This document shows positions 27,216 to 34,254 of a DNA stretch of 64,000 nucleotides, piece by piece. The position numbers and the translations under genes were made by a program. Origin of the DNA: GCA-2746365 sp963711255 (GTDB taxonomy: Bacteria; Pseudomonadota; Gammaproteobacteria; SZUA-229); contig CAVQDO010000035.1 of NCBI GenBank assembly GCA_963711255.1, positions 124,001-188,000 of the forward strand. Direction: 5' to 3'. Below the pieces are notes generated by a model that was given only the letters and a program-made list of their open reading frames with translations, was not told the DNA's origin and searched no databases. Every line of letters begins with the position of its first letter. Position 1 is the first letter of the stretch.

Positions 27216-28380
27216 ACCGGTTGTCATTGTTACGCCGAAACCTGTTGTAATAAAAAAACCTGTTATCGCCGCCCCGGTTGTTACAAAGGGCAAGCAGCTT
27301 ACGATAGAGTTTTATGGTAAGCATCTGCGTTTTTATTATGATGACCGGTTAAAGCAGCGGATAAATTCTAAAATAAGCAAAGATGCTGTTAGTGATTACT
27401 GGTCAGCGCTTAGCCGAACTGATTATGATGATTTAATAAAACAGTTAGCTACACAGAAAGAATCCTTACAGTTAAATGACTGGGCTTACGCTTCTTTAAT
27501 AAATAAACTGGCAGCAGCCATCAATAATAGTCAGAAAAAGGAAACGGCTTTGCTTAGCTGGTTTTTACTTGCAAAGTCAGGTTATAAAGCACGAGTTGCC
27601 TATAATGAAAACTCAGTGTATCTGCTGGTGCCGTCAAAGCATGAGATGTTTGAAGTTTCCTATTTTACTTTTGCTGGTAAGCGATATTATGCGGTGGAAT
27701 TTGATGGCAATAAACAAAAACTGGGCAAGGTCTTTACTTACGATGGTGAGTACCCGGGTACTATAAAAGATTTTGATATGCAGGTAACGTCGGTTGTTGC
27801 TTCCAGCGCTCGTTCTGAGCGCAGGCACCTGTCATTTGATTTTGAAGGTAAGAAGTACAATATAGATGTTGATTATGATCGTGGTCGTGTTCGCTTCCTT
27901 AGTACCTACCCGCAGTTAAATCTTAATTTATATTTTGCTTCTGGAGTTTATGAGTCAACGGCAACGCCACTACAAAAACAACTGGCAACACATATGCAGG
28001 GAATGTCTGAACAGCAGGCGGTGAACTTTTTACTGCGGTTTGTGCAGACTTCTTTAAAATATGAAACAGATGACAGGCAGTTTGGTGAAGAGAACTATCT
28101 GTTTCCCGAGGAAACTTTATTTTACCCTTATTCCGATTGCGAAGACCGTGCAGTACTTTTTGCCTGGCTAGTGAAAAGTCTACTGAATCTTGATGTTGTC
28201 GGGCTTGATTACCCTGGCCATGTCGCAGCTGCGGTAAGCTTTAACGATAAGGTAACAGGTGATAGTATCAATTATCAGGGTAAGCGTTACGTAGTAACAG
28301 ATCCTACCTATATTAATGCTAAAGCTGGAATGACTATGCCAGATTTTAAACAGTTTAAACCCACGGTGATTTCTTATTAA
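27187..28380 (+). CDS. Transglutaminase-like cysteine protease domain protein, main part
   Basis: A 397-residue frame opens at a GTG inside a proline-rich linker (KPVVIVTPKPVVIKKPVIAA). A beta-rich middle region follows, then a C-terminal transglutaminase-like core with the catalytic triad: Cys in YPYSDCEDRA (near residue 318), His in DYPGHVAAAV (near 343) and Asp in VVTDPTYI (near 372). Such domains act as proteases or amidases in bacterial envelopes. Export needs the signal peptide encoded in the preceding frame, which overlaps by 29 bases in a different phase. Either a frameshift has split the gene, or the assembly has an indel error, or the short form is made inside the cell. The first two are likelier. 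Confidence 0.75.
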   Translation: MKKPELEKVKPVVIVTPKPVVIKKPVIAAPVVTKGKQLTIEFYGKHLRFYYDDRLKQRINSKISKDAVSDYWSALSRTDYDDLIKQLATQKESLQLNDWAYASLINKLAAAINNSQKKETALLSWFLLAKSGYKARVAYNENSVYLLVPSKHEMFEVSYFTFAGKRYYAVEFDGNKQKLGKVFTYDGEYPGTIKDFDMQVTSVVASSARSERRHLSFDFEGKKYNIDVDYDRGRVRFLSTYPQLNLNLYFASGVYESTATPLQKQLATHMQGMSEQQAVNFLLRFVQTSLKYETDDRQFGEENYLFPEETLFYPYSDCEDRAVLFAWLVKSLLNLDVVGLDYPGHVAAAVSFNDKVTGDSINYQGKRYVVTDPTYINAKAGMTMPDFKQFKPTVISY

Positions 28381-28429
28381 AATTAGAAATGTAACGTTTC
28401 AGATGATTAACACATTTAAAGTATGAGCT

Positions 28430-28840
28430 ATGTTTGACGTTAAAATTTACAATGAAGGCAATCTTATCGTAGGTAAAATGAGCGGTGTTATTGAGCCGCA
28501 TAGTTTTATTAATGGTATTTTCTGGCAGATTGATAGCTGCAATGTCGGTGAAGTCAAAGAAGGTTCTTCCCAGCTTTACTACGACACCGATGTTGAATCT
28601 GTTCTTGTCACTGAAGCAGATATAAAAAAAATAGCAGAAATTAATACAGGTATAGGTAGTAATGTCGGCCGTTTTCGCACAGCACTGGTATTAAAACATC
28701 CCGAGGTGGTTCGGCTGGCCAGGCTGCACCAGTCGCTGGCAATAGAGCACGGTTACCAGGTTGAATTATTTGATAATCTTGCAGATGGTTTCGCCTGGCT
28801 GAATTTTGAAAACCCTGAGCCAGATGAGATAAAACTGTAG
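28430..28840 (+). CDS. Conserved protein of unknown function, SpoIIAA/STAS-like pattern
   Basis: A 136-residue soluble protein has no signal peptide or membrane segment. Its alternating strand-helix pattern (VKIYNEGNLIVGKMSGVIEPHSF, RFRTALVLKHPEVVRLARLHQ, LFDNLADGFAWLNF) suggests a SpoIIAA-like or STAS-like alpha/beta fold; the final helix with AWL is common in such proteins. I do not recognise a family. It starts 49 bases after the transglutaminase-like gene and precedes a convergent tRNA. Confidence 0.6.
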   Translation: MFDVKIYNEGNLIVGKMSGVIEPHSFINGIFWQIDSCNVGEVKEGSSQLYYDTDVESVLVTEADIKKIAEINTGIGSNVGRFRTALVLKHPEVVRLARLHQSLAIEHGYQVELFDNLADGFAWLNFENPEPDEIKL

Positions 28841-28879
28841 TTGTGCGTTAAAGCCACGTTTGATATGGCCTTGTAAAAT

Positions 28880-28956
28880 TGGTGCGCCCGACTGGAGTTG
28901 AACCAGCGACCCCAGGCTTCGGAGGCCTGTACTCTATCCAGCTGAGCTACGGGCGC
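28880..28956 (-). tRNA. tRNA-Arg (anticodon CCG)
   Basis: The reverse complement folds into a full cloverleaf of 77 bases. The acceptor arm pairs GCGCCCG with CGGGCGC, the D-arm contains GCTCAGCTGGATAGAG, and the anticodon stem pairs CAGGC with GCCTG around the loop CTCCGAA, giving CCG for arginine codon CGG. The T-loop is GGTTCAACTCC. The 3' CCA is encoded (plus-strand TGG at 28880-28882). Confidence 0.96.
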
Positions 28957-29066
28957 AGACTTATGAGGCTGTATTTTAGCATGAGTTTCATCGTGCAAGG
29001 CTGATACCTAATGTGTATTTTATAAGAGAATACATCAGGCTATGAGCTTATCGCACCGCTATAAGT

Positions 29067-30578
29067 TTAATTAGACAGAAAACGATCCAGGCTGCGGTAA
29101 CTGATGGCCTCGGTCAGGTGTGGTGCCTCAATCCCGGGGCTGCCTTCCAGGTCTGCAATGGTTCTCGCCAGCTTCAATATGCGATGGTAGGCACGTGCGG
29201 AAAGCTTCAGTTTATCCATGGCTTTTTGCAGCAGTAATAATTCTTTTTCTTTAAGTAAACAAAACGATTCTATTTCTCGAATGTTTAGTTCGGCATTCAT
29301 ACGCGGGCCGCGTTGCTGCTGGCGTTTGAAGGCGCTACAGACACGCCGTTTTATGTCATCACTGCTTTCACCTCTTGCGGCATCATTATCAAGTACGGTT
29401 TTATCTATCCTGGGTACTTCGATATGTATATCAATTCGATCGAGAAAAGGAGCGGAGATTCTATTGCGGTGTTTTAACTGCTGCTGGTAACTGCACTGGC
29501 ATTCGTTTTTACCATCACAGCTGTAACCCTGCGGACAGGGATTCATGGCCGCAATCAACTGGAATTGCGCCGGAAAGTCCGCCTGCCTGGCTGCACGCGA
29601 AATAGTGATAGTGCCGGTTTCCATCGGCTCTCGCAGGACATCGAGGGTGTGCCGGTCAAACTCAGTGAGCTCATCGAGAAAAAGAACGCCCTGATGTGCC
29701 AGCGATATTTCGCCCGGTGCCGGTTTTGAGCCACCGCCGACCAGCGCAACCCCGGACGCAGTGTGATGCGGGCTGCGAAAGGGCCGGACTTTCCATTGCT
29801 TAAGGTCGAAGCCCTGGTGGCTAATTGAATTGATCGATGCACTTTCAAGCGCCTGCTGCGTACTCATGGGTGGAAGGATGCCCGGCAGGCGGCTAGCCAG
29901 CATTGATTTGCCGGTACCGGGCGGGCCGATCATCAGCATGTTATGCCGGCCGGCAGCGGCTATCTCCAGCGCCCGCCGGGTATGGTGCTGGCCGCGAACA
30001 TCAGACATGTCTGCAAAAGCCATTTCTGTCAGCGGCTGCTGTTGAATTTCAGCAAGAGGCAGCTTGATCAGGCCCTGTAAGTGCTGGCAGACCGCGAGCA
30101 GGCTGTCAGCGGAAAAAATCTCGGCGTGTTCGATTAATGCGGCTTCACTGGCGTTCTTCGCCGGTAATATTATCTTTTTCTGGTGTTCTTTTGCCGCCAG
30201 GGTTATCGGCAGGCTGCCGTTAACTTCTCGTAACATCCCGGATAATGCCAGTTCGCCATGAAACTCGTATTGCTGGAGTGCTGCCTTATTAATTTGTCCT
30301 GATGCTGCGAGTATGCCTAGTGCAATAGGCAGGTCATAACGCCCGCCGTCTTTTGGCAGGTCGGCAGGCGCCAGGTTAACGGTAATTCTGCGTGCTGGAA
30401 ATTCAAAACTGGAATTGATAATGGCCGCTCGAACCCGGTCCTTGCTTTCTCTAACGGCTGCTTCGGGTAGGCCAACAATAGAAAAAGCAGGTAAACCGTT
30501 CGACAGGTGAACTTCTACATTGACCCTGGCGGCATTAATGCCATTGAGTGCGCGTGTATATAGCGTGGCGAGTTGCAT
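29067..30578 (-). CDS. comM: YifB/ComM family AAA+ ATPase (Mg-chelatase-like)
   Basis: This 503-residue protein has an N-terminal ChlI-type domain (residues 1-about 170), a AAA+ core with Walker A GPPGTGKSMLASRLPG (near residue 218) and Walker B LFLDELTEF, and a C-terminal Mg-chelatase-like domain. A cysteine cluster, CPQGYSCDGKNECQC, is characteristic of YifB/ComM. ComM is a helicase that aids branch migration during natural transformation in Vibrio and Haemophilus. It is often annotated as a magnesium chelatase, which is misleading. The gene lies downstream of ubiK on the minus strand. Confidence 0.94.
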   Translation of the reverse strand: MQLATLYTRALNGINAARVNVEVHLSNGLPAFSIVGLPEAAVRESKDRVRAAIINSSFEFPARRITVNLAPADLPKDGGRYDLPIALGILAASGQINKAALQQYEFHGELALSGMLREVNGSLPITLAAKEHQKKIILPAKNASEAALIEHAEIFSADSLLAVCQHLQGLIKLPLAEIQQQPLTEMAFADMSDVRGQHHTRRALEIAAAGRHNMLMIGPPGTGKSMLASRLPGILPPMSTQQALESASINSISHQGFDLKQWKVRPFRSPHHTASGVALVGGGSKPAPGEISLAHQGVLFLDELTEFDRHTLDVLREPMETGTITISRAARQADFPAQFQLIAAMNPCPQGYSCDGKNECQCSYQQQLKHRNRISAPFLDRIDIHIEVPRIDKTVLDNDAARGESSDDIKRRVCSAFKRQQQRGPRMNAELNIREIESFCLLKEKELLLLQKAMDKLKLSARAYHRILKLARTIADLEGSPGIEAPHLTEAISYRSLDRFLSN

Positions 30579-30656
30579 GGTATCCCTTCCCTGCGTTGTG
30601 ATTTTTGATGTTGACTATTGTTTTCGTTGCAACGTCATCTAGCACATCCAGTGCGT

Positions 30657-30887
30657 TTATTTTGTTAGCTGTTCGACCTGTTTTTCCAGTTGCTCAAGTT
30701 TTTCGCGGGTTCTTTGTAATACAGCCGATTGTACATCGAACTCTTCGCGTGTCACCAGGTTCATTTTAGTCAGTGCGGTTTGCAACAGGCTACGAATGTT
30801 GTTTTCGGCATCATCTTGCAGATGTTTTACATCACCGGGAATTAGTGCACTTATGCGTTTTGTGAGTTCTTCAAGCGGGTCATTCAT
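30657..30887 (-). CDS. ubiK: Ubiquinone biosynthesis accessory factor UbiK (BMFP family)
   Basis: A 76-residue protein, starting MNDPLEELTKRISALIP, has a C-terminal coiled coil (REKLEQLEKQVEQLTK). This is the BMFP/YqiC family, now UbiK, which assists the Ubi metabolon in aerobic ubiquinone synthesis. I use the start at 30887 because homologues begin with this motif. An upstream ATG at 30941 would add an unconserved 18-residue extension. Confidence 0.9.
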   Translation of the reverse strand: MNDPLEELTKRISALIPGDVKHLQDDAENNIRSLLQTALTKMNLVTREEFDVQSAVLQRTREKLEQLEKQVEQLTK

Positions 30888-30988
30888 AATTATAACAATG
30901 TCATTTTTTAACAATATAAGTTGGCTGCTATTGTAATGCATTTTGTTTTTTTACGTTTGCACCAAAATGTAACCCCGGGGTTTTGAGC

Positions 30989-31003
30989 GCACTCAATTGG
31001 TGC
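30989..31003 (+). promoter_or_regulatory. NtrC binding site (GCAC-N7-GTGC)
   Basis: GCACTCAATTGGTGC is an almost exact match to the NtrC sites upstream of E. coli glnA (GCACTATATTGGTGC). Its centre is about 110 bases upstream of the inferred sigma-54 transcription start, the usual enhancer distance. A half-site, GCACCAAAATG, begins at 30959, exactly 30 bases (three helical turns) upstream, which would place two dimers on one face of the DNA. Confidence 0.8.
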
Positions 31004-31079
31004 GATTAGATCCAATGGGAAAACGCACGATAATATAGAAATTAATACAACCTATTGTTTTTATTGTTTTTATTATAGT

Positions 31080-31094
31080 TGGCACAGTATCTGC
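31080..31094 (+). promoter_or_regulatory. Sigma-54 promoter of the porin-glnK-amtB operon
   Basis: TGGCACAGTATCTGC has the -24 GG and -12 GC elements at the exact 12-base spacing required by sigma-54 (consensus TGGCAC-N5-TTGC, one mismatch in the second block). It predicts a start near 31106, giving a 50-base leader before the porin gene at 31156. The NtrC site at 30989-31003 supplies the activator. Confidence 0.82.
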
Positions 31095-31155
31095 TCTAGT
31101 CAGTTGTAAGTTTTCCACAAAACTTTATTTTTAACTTTAATTAGGAGTTTATTAC

Positions 31156-31872
31156 ATGAAAAAATCTATTGTGCTGGCAACTGCTGTTGCATCAATTTTA
31201 ACCAGTGGTGTTGCTGCTGCAGAACTTTCTGCCAATGCTGCGGTTTCATCTAACTACATCTGGCGTGGTATCACGCAGACTAATGATCAGGCATCTGGCA
31301 TGGGCGGTATCGACTGGGGCCATGATTCTGGTATATATGCGGGCACATGGGTTTCTAACGTTGCCTTTGGTAATGCTGCCAGTGGTGGTTATGAAATGGA
31401 CGTATATGCTGGTTTTGCTGGCGAAGCCGGTGATATTGGTTATGACGTTGGTGTTATTTCCTACCAGTATCCTCTTGCGCCAAACACTAACTTCACCGAG
31501 TTATATGCGTCGGGTAGTTTTAGCATGGTAACACTGGGTGTTGCTTATACCGTTGATGCTGCTTCTGGTAATGAGAACGCGCCTTTCGATTCTGGCGATC
31601 TGTATGTTTCAGGCAGCATTGATTATACGGCTGGCAAAAGCGATATAAGTGTTTATGCAGGCACTTACATGTTTGACGCTGACGGTACAGGTGTGGGCAA
31701 AGCGGGTGAAGTAGATTACTCTCACTTTGGTGCCAGCGTAAGCAAAGACGGTTTCACTTTTGCTGTTGACAAAAATGATGTTGAATCAACAAACCCTGTT
31801 TTCGCTTTAGGTGATGGTACATCTGACAACGTTCGTTTTACAGCAAGCTACAGTGTTGATTTCGAACTATAA
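31156..31872 (+). CDS. TorF family putative porin
   Basis: A 238-residue precursor has a signal peptide (MKKSIVLATAVASILTSGVAAA) and a beta-barrel-like mature part with the family's N-terminal motif SSNYIWRGITQTNDQASGMGGIDW. It ends in a strand terminating VDFEL. TorF-type (gcw_chp) proteins are outer-membrane proteins repeatedly found upstream of glnK-amtB, and the promoter here places it in the nitrogen regulon. It probably lets ammonium or another nitrogen source across the outer membrane, but that role is inference. GGAG before the ATG is a good ribosome binding site. Confidence 0.88.
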   Translation: MKKSIVLATAVASILTSGVAAAELSANAAVSSNYIWRGITQTNDQASGMGGIDWGHDSGIYAGTWVSNVAFGNAASGGYEMDVYAGFAGEAGDIGYDVGVISYQYPLAPNTNFTELYASGSFSMVTLGVAYTVDAASGNENAPFDSGDLYVSGSIDYTAGKSDISVYAGTYMFDADGTGVGKAGEVDYSHFGASVSKDGFTFAVDKNDVESTNPVFALGDGTSDNVRFTASYSVDFEL

Positions 31873-31926
31873 AACATTAATTGATTTTATACAGGCTTAA
31901 TTAAGCTGAGCCTTTAATTGGTATTC

Positions 31927-31952
31927 GCCTGTCCTTGATGGTAAGGACAGGC
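31927..31952 (+). promoter_or_regulatory. Intercistronic hairpin between porin and glnK
   Basis: GCCTGTCCTT (31927-31936) pairs perfectly with AAGGACAGGC (31943-31952) around a six-base loop. No T-run follows, so it is not an intrinsic terminator. It ends about 20 bases before the glnK start and may stabilise the upstream porin mRNA or mark a processing site. Confidence 0.6.
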
Positions 31953-31972
31953 TATTCCGAGGAGTAACTATT

Positions 31973-32311
31973 ATGAAAATGATTACTGCAATCATTAAAC
32001 CTTTCAAGCTGGACGATGTGCGTGAAGCATTATCTGAAATTGGTGTGCAGGGTATTACAGTAACGGAAGTGAAGGGTTTTGGTCGTCAGAAAGGACACAC
32101 CGAGTTGTATCGCGGCGCTGAGTACGTTGTTGATTTTTTACCAAAAGTAAAAGTTGAAGTTGCGGTTGATACCGATATTGCTGAAAAAGTAATTGAAGCG
32201 ATCCGAGGTGCAGCGAATACCGGAAAAATTGGCGATGGAAAAATATTTGTTTCAACTGTTGAAGACGTAGTACGTATTCGCACAGGTGAAACTGGCGCTG
32301 AAGCGCTTTAA
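31973..32311 (+). CDS. glnK: Nitrogen regulatory PII protein GlnK (copy 1)
   Basis: This 112-residue PII protein starts MKMITAIIKPFKLDDVREAL. The T-loop contains Tyr51 in ELYRGAEYVVDF, the uridylylation site, and the nucleotide-binding signature KIGDGKIFV is intact. GlnK senses ATP/ADP and 2-oxoglutarate and blocks AmtB when nitrogen is plentiful. It differs from the second copy at 33855 at 17 of 112 positions by my alignment, mostly outside the T-loop. It is followed directly by amtB. Confidence 0.95.
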   Translation: MKMITAIIKPFKLDDVREALSEIGVQGITVTEVKGFGRQKGHTELYRGAEYVVDFLPKVKVEVAVDTDIAEKVIEAIRGAANTGKIGDGKIFVSTVEDVVRIRTGETGAEAL

Positions 32312-32338
32312 TTATTAATTAATTTGGAGGATCTCAAC

Positions 32339-33601
32339 GTGGATCAAGTACTCGAATTACAATATGCGCTCGATACCTTTTATTTCCTGGTGTCCGGTGC
32401 ATTAGTTATGTGGATGGCAGCCGGCTTCTCGATGTTGGAAGCGGGTCTTGTTCGTTCAAAAAACACAGCTGAAATTTTAACCAAGAACGTGGCCCTGTTC
32501 GCCATATCTTGCATCATGTATATGGTTTGCGGATACGCAATCATGTACGGCGGCGGTATTATGCTTGATGGCATCGCTGGCGGCGATACATTAGTTGCTG
32601 ATGCTTTAGCGGCTTCCAAGGAAAACGGCTTTGGTGGTGATTCTGTTTATTCAGATGCCTCAGACTTTTTCTTCCAGGTGGTATTCGTAGCAACTGCTAT
32701 GTCGATTGTTTCTGGTGCGGTTGCTGAGCGTATGAAACTGTGGAGCTTCCTGGTTTTTGCTGTCGTAATGACTGGCGTTATTTATCCAATGGAAGGTGCA
32801 TGGACATGGAACGGCGATGACGTGTTCGGTTTATACAACCTTGGTGACCTTGGTTTCTCTGACTTTGCCGGTTCAGGTATTGTACATATGGCTGGTGCTG
32901 CGGCTGCTCTAGCTGGCGTATTATTACTGGGTGCTCGTAAAGGCAAATACGGTAAAGATGGTTCAATATCGCCAATTCCTGGTGCTAATCTGCCACTGGC
33001 AACATTAGGTACTTTCATCCTGTGGATGGGCTGGTTTGGTTTCAATGGCGGTTCGGTTTTAAAACTGGGTGATATTGCCAGTGCAAACTCGGTTGCCATG
33101 GTCTTCCTGAACACGAATGCAGCAGCAGCGGGTGGTGCGGTAGCCGCATTGATCGCAGCACGTCTATTGTTCGGTAAGGCAGATTTAACCATGCTGTTAA
33201 ATGGTGCTTTGGCTGGCCTGGTAGCAATTACTGCTGAGCCTTCTACACCAACACCGTTATTAGCAACCCTGTTTGGTGCGGCTGGTGGTGTGCTGGTTGT
33301 ATTCTCAATCGTGTTCCTGGACAAGCTGAAAATTGATGATCCAGTGGGTGCGATCTCTGTTCACGGCACATGCGGTTTTCTTGGATTGATGTTGGTTCCA
33401 TTAACAAACAGTGGTGTATCTTTCTCAGGTCAGCTGATCGGAGCGGCAACTATCTTTACATGGGTATTTGTAACCAGCTTTATTGTATGGTTTGTACTGA
33501 AGATGGTTATGGGCATCCGAGTATCGGCTGAAGAAGAGTATGAAGGTGTAGATATAGGCGAATGTGGCCTTGAAGCCTACCCAGAATTTACTGGCAAATA
33601 A
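32339..33601 (+). CDS. amtB: Ammonium transporter AmtB (copy 1)
   Basis: The protein has 11 predicted membrane helices and no cleaved signal peptide, starting VDQVLELQYALDTFYFLVSG. The pore's twin histidines are in GIVHMAGAAAALAG and ISVHGTCGFLGLM, and phenylalanine gate residues are conserved in the family pattern. I use the GTG at 32339 because GGAGG at 32325-32329 is well placed. A TTG at 32324 would start within that site. The protein differs markedly from copy 2, which does have a signal peptide, so the two are not a recent duplication. Confidence 0.94.
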   Translation: MDQVLELQYALDTFYFLVSGALVMWMAAGFSMLEAGLVRSKNTAEILTKNVALFAISCIMYMVCGYAIMYGGGIMLDGIAGGDTLVADALAASKENGFGGDSVYSDASDFFFQVVFVATAMSIVSGAVAERMKLWSFLVFAVVMTGVIYPMEGAWTWNGDDVFGLYNLGDLGFSDFAGSGIVHMAGAAAALAGVLLLGARKGKYGKDGSISPIPGANLPLATLGTFILWMGWFGFNGGSVLKLGDIASANSVAMVFLNTNAAAAGGAVAALIAARLLFGKADLTMLLNGALAGLVAITAEPSTPTPLLATLFGAAGGVLVVFSIVFLDKLKIDDPVGAISVHGTCGFLGLMLVPLTNSGVSFSGQLIGAATIFTWVFVTSFIVWFVLKMVMGIRVSAEEEYEGVDIGECGLEAYPEFTGK

Positions 33602-33625
33602 TAGACTCCTGCTAGTATTGTGGTT

Positions 33626-33657
33626 GGTCGAGTACTTCGGTACTCGGCCTTTTTTTT
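33626..33657 (+). terminator. Intrinsic terminator after amtB copy 1
   Basis: GGTCGAGTAC (33626-33635), a stable TTCG tetraloop and GTACTCGGCC (33640-33649) are followed by eight T residues. It ends the first ammonium operon, so the second glnK-amtB pair needs its own promoter. Confidence 0.92.
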
Positions 33658-33774
33658 GCCTGCAAAAAAATGAAACCCCACTTAAAAAGTACTGTTATGT
33701 CTACGGACAGTTCCGTCCTGATTGCATAAAATCGGTGGCCAGGTGGCAGCCTGTTGAAGATATGATGACCATAT

Positions 33775-33812
33775 TGGTGCAATAATTGCCTGATTTGTGG
33801 TAAAAAGACTGC
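33775..33812 (+). promoter_or_regulatory. Candidate sigma-54/NtrC region upstream of glnK copy 2
   Basis: Two candidates match the -24/-12 spacing: TGGTGCAATAATTGC (33775-33789) and TGGTAAAAAGACTGC (33798-33812). The first overlaps TGACCATATTGGTGC, which matches 12 of 15 positions of the E. coli glnA NtrC site, so it may be an NtrC site and not a promoter. The predicted starts (about 33801 or 33824) both fit the glnK start at 33855. Confidence 0.5.
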
Positions 33813-33854
33813 CTAATCTGAAAGTATTAAAAAAACCACTATCCGGGAGTTCCA

Positions 33855-34193
33855 ATGAAATTAATAAAGGCAATTATCAAACCTTTCAAGCTTGATGATG
33901 TGCGTGAAGCACTATCTGAAATCGGCGTAACAGGTATAACCGTGTCTGAGGTTAAAGGTTTCGGACGTCAGAAGGGACATACAGAGCTGTATCGAGGTGC
34001 TGAATATGTCGTCGACTTTCTGCCTAAAGTTAAAGTTGAAACTGTTGTTGATGATGATGCCGTTGAAAAAGTTATCGAAGCCATTAGCAAAGCCGCAAAT
34101 ACCGGAAAAATTGGTGATGGCAAAATATTTGTTTTGAATGTTGAGCAGGCGGTACGTATTCGAACCGGCGAAATTGGCAATGAAGCGCTTTAA
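33855..34193 (+). CDS. glnK: Nitrogen regulatory PII protein GlnK (copy 2)
   Basis: This 112-residue PII protein has the same T-loop as copy 1, including Tyr51 (ELYRGAEYVVDF), and the KIGDGKIFV motif. Differences cluster in the segment after the T-loop (ETVVDDDAVEK) and near the C-terminus (LNVEQAV). It is paired with its own amtB 61 bases downstream and probably regulates that transporter specifically. GGGAG provides the ribosome binding site. Confidence 0.95.
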   Translation: MKLIKAIIKPFKLDDVREALSEIGVTGITVSEVKGFGRQKGHTELYRGAEYVVDFLPKVKVETVVDDDAVEKVIEAISKAANTGKIGDGKIFVLNVEQAVRIRTGEIGNEAL

Positions 34194-34254
34194 CAAGCAG
34201 CTTAACTAAATAATATAAACGAGTATGAATAACGATAATTTTAAGAGAAAAACT

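Noticed and set aside
29067..30578. Magnesium chelatase for chlorophyll synthesis
   Set aside because: The cysteine cluster and domain order identify YifB/ComM, and no BchD or BchH genes are present.
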